The notes under the pieces were generated by a model, which made no database searches, was not told the DNA's origin, and was given only the letters and a program-made list of their open reading frames with translations. The translations under genes and the position numbers were made by a program. This document shows, piece after piece, positions 21,201 through 27,912 of a stretch of 64,000 nt of DNA (the stretch's first letter is position 1; every line of letters starts with the position of its first letter). This DNA comes from Candidatus Eisenbacteria bacterium. Its GTDB lineage: Bacteria > Eisenbacteria > RBG-16-71-46 > JACRLI01. The DNA lies in the NCBI GenBank assembly GCA_016235265.1, contig JACRLI010000007.1:1-64000 (forward strand), read 5' to 3'.

Positions 21201-21909
21201 GATCGCGCATGTAGGACTCCAGGTCCCGCCCCGGGCCCGCCTCCCACTCGTCCAGCAGCGCCTCGGGATCGCCCGCGGTACACAGCCTGCGGGCCGCCTC
21301 GATCAGCACGCCGGCCAGCGTGTCGACCTCGAAACGGGTGAACCACTCCTGCAGCGACGCGGCCGCCGCCGGGGAAGTCGTGGACGGCGCCGGGGACGCC
21401 GCGGCGGCCGAAGCGGTCGGTGCCGCCGCGGCGGCCGAAGGGATCGGCATCGCGGCCGCGATCCTCCCCGCCACGCCCTCGAGGACGGCCCGCGCCACCT
21501 CCCGCTCGAGCTGGTCGCCTTCCACCGGATCCAGCACCTCGAAGCGCGGATCCAGGCCCAGGTCCACGGCATGCTCGCGCAGCGTCTGCACGCAGAAGCT
21601 GTCAATGGTCCCGATGCTCAGCCGGTCCACGGCCCGGGTGGCCTCGCGCGAACCGGCGCGGGTCATCCGCTCGCGCAGCCGGTGGGTCATTTCCTGTGCG
21701 GCCTTGCGGGTGAAGGTGAACGCGACGCTGCGCTCGGCCTCCGCGGGGCTGGATTCCAGGAGCCCCGCGAGCCGCTCCACCAGGCAGCGGGTCTTGCCGG
21801 AGCCCGCCGCGGCCGAGACCCACACCACGCGCTCGGCGGCGCCGATGATGGCCTGCTGGGCCGCCGTCATCCGCTCGCGCTCCGCGCGCGTCTTGCCGGC
21901 GTCAGGCAT
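18223..21909 (-). CDS. addA: AddA-type helicase-nuclease
   Basis: 1228-aa UvrD/RecB-family subunit of the double-strand-break resection enzyme AddAB. Walker A SAAAGSGKT (33-40), motif Ia (SIGTIDSFCVQTLREHA), Walker B LLVDELQDVN, GDPMQSIYRFRHAD, motif V ATIHSAKGLEFPIV and motif VI LYVAATRARERL are all present. The C-terminal RecB-type nuclease has RISGRLDALVR and WRVVDFKTDKGD (catalytic Asp, Asp, Lys) and QTAIYA. It ends in a small Cys cluster (GCAECLKKLEGNRAFRC). The ATG at 21909 overlaps the addB stop by 8 nt. An Ala/Pro-rich insert lies near residues 150-175. Confidence 0.93.
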   Translation of the reverse strand: MPDAGKTRAERERMTAAQQAIIGAAERVVWVSAAAGSGKTRCLVERLAGLLESSPAEAERSVAFTFTRKAAQEMTHRLRERMTRAGSREATRAVDRLSIGTIDSFCVQTLREHAVDLGLDPRFEVLDPVEGDQLEREVARAVLEGVAGRIAAAMPIPSAAAAAPTASAAAASPAPSTTSPAAAASLQEWFTRFEVDTLAGVLIEAARRLCTAGDPEALLDEWEAGPGRDLESYMRDLEPRKVTLQHRALDAVRGSLTVAAADGTRTDAERDTIRDCIRRLGGPAWDLQAWTDAHAALKQHGAAADKARFEGVRQAAWDFTKLDQSPWKEFRKPEGLADAEIFRLLKVMIPVLREHLRAFGRAKREMIPPRLDFQDVLLGVMRLGEASANFRAFRDRRLGRLLVDELQDVNGLQSRLIEELGRSGEVFGVGDPMQSIYRFRHADVELFAKRLAGTDAGSTSKGYRLHENHRSVRGVMDFVNAVFPWLVRVADAGGGGAEFDRVEARRDEPSVPAPPVEWIVVRKPARGAGRGAETPGLAEARRVAARLLELREGGTQVPQRDPESGEFTSRPMKWSDIAVLSRAKSAIPVYAKAFADAGIPVETQFQAGLLDSVEGRDVVALLQVLRNPIQDLPLAGVLRSPFVGLRDESLLGLAEAASRCTARGEERPPLIGMLRDPEIAGALDSGDTGRVREFLDRLDDTRGRILLEGAPVILREWLDGTGYLAREAPRRDGDQVAANLGALLQQCRSLEPSRGDLAGLLERLRHLADTENGPRESAVGSGRGVQLATIHSAKGLEFPIVVVAGLGRRWKTHGRDPKALTLRFDGPDRRLALAARMGASLGSDAALKGWAPYLLHAAEDHDDRLEEVRLLYVAATRARERLILAGTQLVSASSGATWPDGYGRWLDDALRSAEAAGQPVGTLLSRDEVDASDVTRPKPSSRALASLWQAHSDPIRAGAPIPVAADSALDARAQEILERVARPAPAPELVPRDVGAADMGTALRCPWLLRFRPFVDEVQGRSARGAGEAGGAASERGQRVHAFFEHWDVRVSPKEDFDRAAGLAQLTPEDRRDLAQWLENPDVAAALGELTGAPERVMRELVLEWSVLRSRISGRLDALVRLSDGAWRVVDFKTDKGDDLAETYDRQTAIYAAAVERAGMGRVAGRRLIYLRRGVVEDLPWNPGDADVLERRIEAALLALGREEEMARPGCAECLKKLEGNRAFRCMS

Positions 21910-24900
21910 CGGCGCCCTCCCCCTCGCCGGAGGCGGCGTCCGGGGCCGCGGTGTCGTCATCTCCCTGCTCCACCGCCAGCACCCGCACCCACTGGTCCAC
22001 GCGGCACACGGAGATGTACGGGCAGAAGTCGCACTCGCCGGAGGCGGGTCGGACGCCCACCACGCCGGCCCCGATCTCTTCCCCCAGCCGCAGCGCCAGC
22101 TTCCTCGTGTGGTCCTCGACATCGAGCGGGGGCAGTTCCGCAGACTTGCGCCCGCGGTTGAGCGCCCGGTCGAAGTCCTGGAACTTGCCGTCCTTGAAGT
22201 GGAAGTGCCCCACGGTCTCCGCCGTCACGCCGGGCATGGCGGCGAGGGCGAGCCGGTACAGGTTGGCCTGCAGCAGCCGGCCGTCGCGCAGCCGCGCGGC
22301 GACGGAACTCCTGGCACTGCGCTTGTAGTCCAGGATCCGCATCCGGCTCGGGTCGTCCGCGGCGCGGTCCACCCGGTCCATGCGGCCGGAGAGACGCAGC
22401 TCGACCTGCTCGTTGCGGAGGACCAGGGGGGCCTCCAGCGAGGCAGGATCCGCGGGCACCGTGCCCCGGTGCCCCGGCCCGAAGGCGAGCTGGAAGTGCG
22501 CGGGGATCCACTTCCCCTCCTGGTGCTCCGCCCACAGCGCGCGGGCGAACCGGCCCAGCGCGCCTCTCAACATCTCCACGCGCACTTTCCACAGCGGGCG
22601 CTCCACCAGCCCGGGGAGCCTGCGCCGGACTTCCTCGTCCAGCAATTCGTGCAGGCGCGCGGTGAGCGCCTCGACGCCACCGGTGGATTCCACGCCGCCG
22701 GCAGCCTTCAATTCGCGAAGACAGCGGGTGGCGACGTCGTCCAGGAGGGTTCCGTCTTCCAGCGGGCCGAAGTCCTTCTCCCGGGCTTCGCGCAGGCGGA
22801 GCGGGAACTGAGCGAAATGCCGGAACGGGCAGCCGGCGAAGATCTCCAGCGCGGTGGGGGCCATCGCCAGCCTGGACCGCTTCAGGCGGGCGATTTCCCC
22901 GGGCGCCTCGGGCATCTCCCAGGGCGAGGGCCCGCCGCGGGACAGCCGCGCGTTGTACAGGGCGCGCGCCTCCGCGGTGACGCGCTCGCCCTCGGCCCGC
23001 GGCCGGGACAGTTCCAGCGCCACGCGCGATTCCAGCTCGGCCAGGTCGGCGGAGTTGGCGAAGTCGGCGTCGAACGCGGTAACGCGGCGTTCCCGCAGCC
23101 ACGGCCCCAGCGCGCGGGCCGCCTCGCGCAGGAATGGCGAGGGCTGCAGCCCGCTGCCGTCGCGATCCGCGGCCGGCCGCGACAGGCACAGCCGCTCGGA
23201 CGCGCGCGTCACCGCCACGTAGAAGAAGTAGTACTCCTCCAGGGAGCGCTCGGAAGCCAGCGGCAGGCGCCGCCCGGTGTGTGCCGCGATCCGACGACGG
23301 TCGGCGTCGGGCAGCAGCCGGTCTTCCGACACCGGTGCGGGGAACAGACCCTCCGAAAGACCCGGCAGGAACAGCGCGCGCACTTCCGGCAACCGCGACA
23401 GGAACACGTCCCCCACCAGCACGCAGCCGCCCAGGTGCGGCACCTCGCCTCCCGGTTGCGCCGAGAGCAGCTCCAGGAAGACGGCCTCGAACCGGTCCAG
23501 CGCCACCGGTCCCTGGAAGTGAGCCTCGAGGTGTCCCAGCAGTTCCTCCACCCCCGCCCACTCGGCGTGGTGGCGCAGGAACAGCCGCGGGTCCGCGCGG
23601 CGCGCGTCCTCCGCGCCGAGGGCGGCCAGGCCCTCGCGCACCCTGCCGGCCCACCCGGCGCCGTCGCGCGGCCCGGGCTCCGATGTGAGCCGGGACAGGG
23701 CGCGCGCCACCGGCGCCAGCGGCGAGGTCTCCCCCAGCAGCGCCGGGGCCTGCTCGAGCAGCCGCGCCGCGCGCACCAGGCCCTCGCTGCGGGCCCGCAT
23801 CTCCAGCCGGTCGGCGTCGTCTCGCAGCCCCGGGACCAGCGAGCTGCGGAAGAGCGCCATCGCGGTGTCCGCGTCGGCGGTGGAACGGTGCAGGCGCAAC
23901 AGCTGGCGCGCGGCGCGCGCGGGCGCGGTGTGCAGCAGCTCCTCGCCGTCGGGGATGAACACCGGCACGCCGCGGGCGCGGAAGATCTCCTGCACGCGAC
24001 GGCGCGAAGCCTGCAGGCCGCGGAACAGGACCGCGATCTCGTCGTGGCGGTAGCCGTGGTCGCGCACCAGCACGCGGATGCGCCGCGCGATCTCCTCCAG
24101 TTCCGCGTCGGGGTCGGCGGCGGCGAAGCACGCGACGCTGTCGTCTTCCGGAACGCCGCCGGGCCGCACCTGGTACAGTCCGCGCTCCAGCCCGGCGATG
24201 GCGCGGGCGGATGGGTGGAAACGCCGGGGAGGCGACAGCGTCCGGATGTCGGCGGCGGAGGCGAGGTGCGAGGTCAGCGAGAGCCGGTCATTGTCGAGAT
24301 GCTCGAACACCCACGGCCGGTCCTCCTCGTAGGGAAACGCCACGGTGAGCGACTCGGCGCGCTTCGCCAGGAGGCGCAGCACCTCCAGTTGCCAGTGCGT
24401 GAAGTGCGAGAAGGAATCCACCAGGAAGCGCTGACCCGCCAGGCGCTCCGGGTGCGCGGCCAGCCAGTCCAGGGCGCGACGCTGCAGGTCGGCGGTGTCC
24501 GGCTTGCCCGCTGCCGCCAGGTCGTCGCGGTGGAGCGCGTAGAGTCGTGCGAGCTCCCGCTGGCGTGCAAGCCGGGCGTCCGGGCCGAACGCGCCGGCGA
24601 TCTCCCCGGGGGTGAGCAGCGCCTCCTTCCACTCCCGGAACAGCCGCAGCAGCTCCTGCGCGAAGCCCAGCGTGCGCGCGGCTTCCGCCAGTCCGCCGCA
24701 CCCGGGTGGATGCTCCTGCAGCATTCGCCGCACCCGCAGCAGCTGGTCCACTTCGGAGATGGCCTCGGTCCACGCCGATTCCCCGGTCACCCCCTCCAGC
24801 GCCCACTCCGCGAACGAGGCGCCGGAGGAGCGCGCGTCGAACGTGAGCACCGGACGGCCCAGGACCACCCGCAGGTCCTCCGTGGGCAGCGCCGCCCGCA

Positions 24901-25036
24901 TACTGTATGCGCTCTGCGCCGGCACCAGCAGATGCACCCGGTCCCAGTCCCCCTCGCGCTGCGCCCGGCGCAACTGCTCGAGGCACCAGAAGGTCTTCCC
25001 GCTGCCGGCAGGGCCCTGGAGGATCTTCATCGCCAT
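21902..25036 (-). CDS. addB: AddB-type helicase-nuclease subunit
   Basis: 1044-aa partner of AddA. N-terminal Walker A GPAGSGKT (8-15) and a degenerate helicase core. The C-terminal nuclease shows LSGRMDRVDR and MRILDYKRS (Asp and Asp-x-Lys). A four-Cys iron-sulfur site is visible: one Cys in EIFAGCPFRHFAQFPLRL and three in GECDFCPYISVCRVDQW, the arrangement known from AddB. Start at 25036 (MAMKIL) is 7 nt from a -10 box; ATG at 25030 is an alternative. First gene of the addBA pair. Confidence 0.92.
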   Translation of the reverse strand: MAMKILQGPAGSGKTFWCLEQLRRAQREGDWDRVHLLVPAQSAYSMRAALPTEDLRVVLGRPVLTFDARSSGASFAEWALEGVTGESAWTEAISEVDQLLRVRRMLQEHPPGCGGLAEAARTLGFAQELLRLFREWKEALLTPGEIAGAFGPDARLARQRELARLYALHRDDLAAAGKPDTADLQRRALDWLAAHPERLAGQRFLVDSFSHFTHWQLEVLRLLAKRAESLTVAFPYEEDRPWVFEHLDNDRLSLTSHLASAADIRTLSPPRRFHPSARAIAGLERGLYQVRPGGVPEDDSVACFAAADPDAELEEIARRIRVLVRDHGYRHDEIAVLFRGLQASRRRVQEIFRARGVPVFIPDGEELLHTAPARAARQLLRLHRSTADADTAMALFRSSLVPGLRDDADRLEMRARSEGLVRAARLLEQAPALLGETSPLAPVARALSRLTSEPGPRDGAGWAGRVREGLAALGAEDARRADPRLFLRHHAEWAGVEELLGHLEAHFQGPVALDRFEAVFLELLSAQPGGEVPHLGGCVLVGDVFLSRLPEVRALFLPGLSEGLFPAPVSEDRLLPDADRRRIAAHTGRRLPLASERSLEEYYFFYVAVTRASERLCLSRPAADRDGSGLQPSPFLREAARALGPWLRERRVTAFDADFANSADLAELESRVALELSRPRAEGERVTAEARALYNARLSRGGPSPWEMPEAPGEIARLKRSRLAMAPTALEIFAGCPFRHFAQFPLRLREAREKDFGPLEDGTLLDDVATRCLRELKAAGGVESTGGVEALTARLHELLDEEVRRRLPGLVERPLWKVRVEMLRGALGRFARALWAEHQEGKWIPAHFQLAFGPGHRGTVPADPASLEAPLVLRNEQVELRLSGRMDRVDRAADDPSRMRILDYKRSARSSVAARLRDGRLLQANLYRLALAAMPGVTAETVGHFHFKDGKFQDFDRALNRGRKSAELPPLDVEDHTRKLALRLGEEIGAGVVGVRPASGECDFCPYISVCRVDQWVRVLAVEQGDDDTAAPDAASGEGEGADA

Positions 25037-25043
25037 GCCGGCG

Positions 25044-25072
25044 AATGTAGTCGAGGCGGGAGTGCGGGGCAA
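25044..25072 (-). promoter_or_regulatory. Promoter of addBA, near-leaderless
   Basis: Minus strand TTGCCC (25072-25067), 17-bp spacer, TACATT (25049-25044). The ATG at 25036 begins 7 nt after the -10 box. Confidence 0.5.
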
Positions 25073-25127
25073 ACGAAGAGGCTGGAAGTGAAGGTGGGGT
25101 CGGGTGATCCGTGTCGGCGCGATCGGT

Positions 25128-25257
25128 CGCTCGGGACGGACGGGGGCCTGACCTGTCTGCTGCGCCTCCGGTCGGGCTCACCGATGCAGAACATTCCAGC
25201 GGTGAGCCCTCCAACGTCGGCTTCGCAGACAGGTCAGGCCCCCGTCCGTCCCGAGCG
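25128..25257. repeat. 130-bp nested inverted repeat (MITE- or cruciform-like)
   Basis: Perfect 33-bp outer arms (25128-25160 and 25225-25257; outer end GCTCGGGACGGACGGGGG, inner end TGACCTGTCTGC) enclose a perfect 10-bp inner hairpin GGGCTCACCG / CGGTGAGCCC (25174-25183, 25200-25209) with a 16-nt loop. It fills most of the divergent spacer between addB and the zinc-finger gene. No coding potential, and no convincing target-site duplication flanks it. Confidence 0.95.
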
Positions 25258-25333
25258 GCTTCCTCGCGTTGCGATTCGCGGTATCATGCTCCCGATCGCA
25301 CCGTCACTTCCGTCCCCTTTGGGAGAAACTGAA

Positions 25334-25627
25334 ATGGCACAGTGTCAATTCTGCGGCGCCGAGGTTCCGTTCAAGGGGCGGGTGCCGCGCGAGGAGGAGT
25401 GCCCGGGGTGCCGGCGGGACCTGCACTGCTGCCGGCAGTGCCGGCACTTCGATCCCGCGGTCCACAATCAGTGCCGCGAGACCAATGCCGATTGGACGGT
25501 GGACAAGGACCGGCGGAACTTCTGCGACTACTTTCTGCTGAGCGAGAGGCCGGCGAAGAATGCCGGACCGCGGGAGACGGCCGAGGAGAAGTGGAAGCGG
25601 CTGTTCGGGAAGAAGGATGGCGGGTAG
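25334..25627 (+). CDS. Small Cys-rich zinc-ribbon protein
   Basis: 97-aa soluble protein with CQFCG near the N-terminus, CPGC at about residues 22-25, then CCRQCRHFDPAVHNQC and a further Cys in FCDYF, enough for two zinc sites. The HFDPAVHNQCRE and KDRRNFCDYF patterns recur in small uncharacterised proteins of this kind. GGGAGA lies 8-9 nt before the ATG. Convergent to the lipoprotein cluster; function unknown. Its TAG opens a hairpin. Confidence 0.75.
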   Translation: MAQCQFCGAEVPFKGRVPREEECPGCRRDLHCCRQCRHFDPAVHNQCRETNADWTVDKDRRNFCDYFLLSERPAKNAGPRETAEEKWKRLFGKKDGG

Positions 25628-25658
25628 GGAGGGCAGGCGCATGAGGCCGGCCCTCCCT
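25626..25658. terminator. Stop-codon hairpin between convergent genes
   Basis: Nine-bp stem AGGGAGGGC / GCCCTCCCT with a 15-nt loop; the left arm starts inside the TAG of the zinc-ribbon gene. Related in layout to the GGGCGGGCA family. Confidence 0.6.
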
Positions 25659-25666
25659 GCGCGTCT

Positions 25667-26266
25667 CTACCGGACGGTGTACTCCCTGCGCACTTCCAGC
25701 AGCTCCGGCTTGCCGGAGGGCTGATCGGCCCACTCGGCGAGCCTCCACATGCCGCTGCCGGCGGGCTCCTGCACGAAATAGAAGAGCGCCGGGCTCACGA
25801 CGGCCATGGCGTTGCCGTCGCTGAAGGTGATGGTGAGGTTGGTGCTCACGTTGTAGCGCAGCCAGCCCGCGTGCCCGAACCGGGGGTCCGGACCGCTGCC
25901 GGTCTTGGTGATCACGAGGCCGATCCTGCTGGCCGGCGGCGCGCCGTCGGGCCCGCCGCGCTGGAACAGGTTCTCGGCGAAGTTCATCTCCTCCACGCGG
26001 ATCAGCGAGTCCGGGGCGCCCGCGGTGATGTCGGCAGGCTGGAACCGGAAGATGTAGCCCGCGGCCAGCACGGAGTCGTACTGCGTGAAGTCGCGGCTGA
26101 TGTAGAGCGTCTCCAGGTTCTTGATCACGTTCTCCGGGCTGATCGGGGCGAGGTACTTCGGCGCCGGCGGCTGAATGACATCGTCGTCGGGGAAGAAGAT
26201 ACATCCCCCCAGCGCCAGCGCCAGGACCGCGGCTCCGAGCAGCACGAGCAGGGTACGGGATCTCAT
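25667..26266 (-). CDS. Lipoprotein, paralogue A
   Basis: 199-aa predicted lipoprotein: hydrophobic signal and lipobox LALGGC, then a domain with the pattern SPENVIKNLETLYISRDFTQYDSVL and a beta-rich end (NLTITFSDGNA, WRLAEWADQP), consistent with an NTF2/SnoaL-like cone fold. Closely related to the next two upstream genes. Function unknown; probably periplasmic or outer-membrane associated. Confidence 0.8.
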   Translation of the reverse strand: MRSRTLLVLLGAAVLALALGGCIFFPDDDVIQPPAPKYLAPISPENVIKNLETLYISRDFTQYDSVLAAGYIFRFQPADITAGAPDSLIRVEEMNFAENLFQRGGPDGAPPASRIGLVITKTGSGPDPRFGHAGWLRYNVSTNLTITFSDGNAMAVVSPALFYFVQEPAGSGMWRLAEWADQPSGKPELLEVRREYTVR

Positions 26267-26314
26267 GGGTCCACCTCTCCTTGGGGGAGACGGTATTCGC
26301 GTCCGGGGACTGGC

Positions 26315-26905
26315 CTAGCGCGCGCTCACGACCACGGGGGCTCCGGCGGGCTGGTCGGCCCACTCCACCAGCTTCCAGTGGCCGCTGCTGTCGGGTTCCT
26401 GCTTCAGGTAGAACAAGGCCGGGCTGGATACGTTGTTCCCGCTGCCGTCCGGGAAGTTGATCGTGAGCTCGGTCCTCACGTTGTATTTCATCCAGCCGAG
26501 GTTCCGGTGCTGGATGCGATCGTCCGGCCCGGACGAATTGATGGTGATCCGCAGCGTGATGCGGCTGGCCGCGGGCAGGCCCTCCGCCGGCTTGCCGGTC
26601 TCGAACAGGTGCCGCGCGAACTCCACTTCCTCGGCCTTGATCAGCGAATCGGGCTGGCCGGCCACGATGTCGGCCGGCTGGTAGCGGAACACGTAGTTCG
26701 CGCCCAGGGTCTCCTCGTACTTGGTCACGTCGCGCTTCTCGTACAGAGCGCTGACGTTGTGGATCACGTTCTCCGGGCTGGTGTCGGGGAGGTACTCCTG
26801 CGGCGGCGTGGTACCCCCCGAACCCGGGCTGAAGATGCACCCCGCGGCCGTGAGCAGCGCGGCGGAGGCGACCAGGATGCAGAGGGCGGCCGGACGAAAC
26901 TTCAT
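26315..26905 (-). CDS. Lipoprotein, paralogue B
   Basis: 196-aa lipoprotein with lipobox LTAAGC. Shares SPENVIHNVSALYEKRDVTKYEETL, the YxFRYQPADI motif and WKLVEWADQPAG with paralogue A, so the two are a tandem duplication; both have the same domain length. GGAGG 8 nt before the ATG at 26905. Preceded by its own sigma-70-like promoter. Confidence 0.82.
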   Translation of the reverse strand: MKFRPAALCILVASAALLTAAGCIFSPGSGGTTPPQEYLPDTSPENVIHNVSALYEKRDVTKYEETLGANYVFRYQPADIVAGQPDSLIKAEEVEFARHLFETGKPAEGLPAASRITLRITINSSGPDDRIQHRNLGWMKYNVRTELTINFPDGSGNNVSSPALFYLKQEPDSSGHWKLVEWADQPAGAPVVVSAR

Positions 26906-26975
26906 TGAATAACCTCCCGGAAGAAGAAAAAGGGGTGCCCGGTGTTCCGCGACACCCCAACACAAGCCATCCTAA

Positions 26976-27004
26976 GTATAAGCCTGCCGCAAGGGCACGG
27001 TCAA
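26976..27004 (-). promoter_or_regulatory. Promoter of lipoprotein B/A pair
   Basis: Minus strand TTGACC (27004-26999), 17-bp spacer, TTATAC (26981-26976), within an AT-rich stretch. Leader of about 65 nt, including a small GGTGT / ACACC hairpin. Confidence 0.7.
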
Positions 27005-27089
27005 GGCACTATCAAATCGTTATGCGCAGCCAAATATGCTCCACAGCGCAAGTTACGAGAAGTCCATCGAATAGGGAAGCCGCGCGCCC

Positions 27090-27725
27090 TCACGAACGGT
27101 TCTTGAACCGCATCGCCCCCCACGAATCCCGGGGGTTCGAGGCCTGCTCGCGGTGGTCCTCCCAGATCAGGATTTGCCACTCCCCCGCGGTGTTTCGCTT
27201 CATCGTCAACCGGGCCGTACCGGCGATGTAGGGCGAGGATCCCAGCGGGATGTTCACCCGGTAGGTGATCAGCAACACGCGCCCTTCCGCCAGGTCACCC
27301 AGGTCCTGGTCCTTCACCACCACGGCGCGACCGGTGTCCGGTTCGGACGAAGCCACGGAGTTCATCATCGAGGTCAGCGCGTTGCGTTCCTGGACCGAGT
27401 GCCAGCCTCCATTCACGAGTTCCCGGCCGGCCGCGTCGGTGGGCAGGACCTGCGCGTCCGCCTGGTCGAAGATCGCCAGGAACTCCTCGGTGGCCCCCCC
27501 GGACGTCTGCATGATCCCGCGCATGTAGGCCTGCACCGAGCCGACCCGGAACGCCTCCTTGATGTTGACCAGCACGCTGTCCGGCTCGGTAAGCGATACC
27601 GTCCGCGCCACCTTGCCCGGGGAGGGTGACTCGGGGACGGCAGTGGTCAGCCAGTCACATCCGCCGGCACCGGCAACCAGGAGCAGGGCCGCCACGACGC
27701 GCAGTCCCGGTGCGAACATCGCCAC
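27090..27725 (-). CDS. Lipoprotein, paralogue C (diverged)
   Basis: 211-aa lipoprotein, signal VVAALLLVAGAGGC with lipobox. The PDSVLVNIKEAFRVGSVQAYMRGI stretch lines up with the SPENVI..Y motif of paralogues A and B, and the end (EWQILIWEDHRE) matches their W-x-L-x-E-W strand. GTG start at 27725 chosen because GGGGAGGT lies 5 nt upstream; ATG at 27719 is the alternative. The C-terminus is longer and basic. Confidence 0.75.
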   Translation of the reverse strand: MAMFAPGLRVVAALLLVAGAGGCDWLTTAVPESPSPGKVARTVSLTEPDSVLVNIKEAFRVGSVQAYMRGIMQTSGGATEEFLAIFDQADAQVLPTDAAGRELVNGGWHSVQERNALTSMMNSVASSEPDTGRAVVVKDQDLGDLAEGRVLLITYRVNIPLGSSPYIAGTARLTMKRNTAGEWQILIWEDHREQASNPRDSWGAMRFKNRS

Positions 27726-27912
27726 TCTGGACCTCCCCTGGGCGGAGTCGGCGGAGGCCCGCCGGACCGACGTTCCGGGGCCCTTCGGAGGCACCCCACC
27801 GGAACACACGAGACTCCACAAGGAGATAAACCGCAATCCCGCCATGGTTCCCGCCTTCTGCACCGTCCTCATCGGATGCTCCCGCTTGCCCGGGCGTTGC
27901 CCCGCGGCGCGC

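Noticed and set aside
21320..25333. A very long plus-strand open frame across addB and addA
   Set aside because: It is antisense to well-supported genes, has Arg/His/Gln-rich low-complexity content and no domain. Only its last 98 codons (from ATG 25334) form a true gene.
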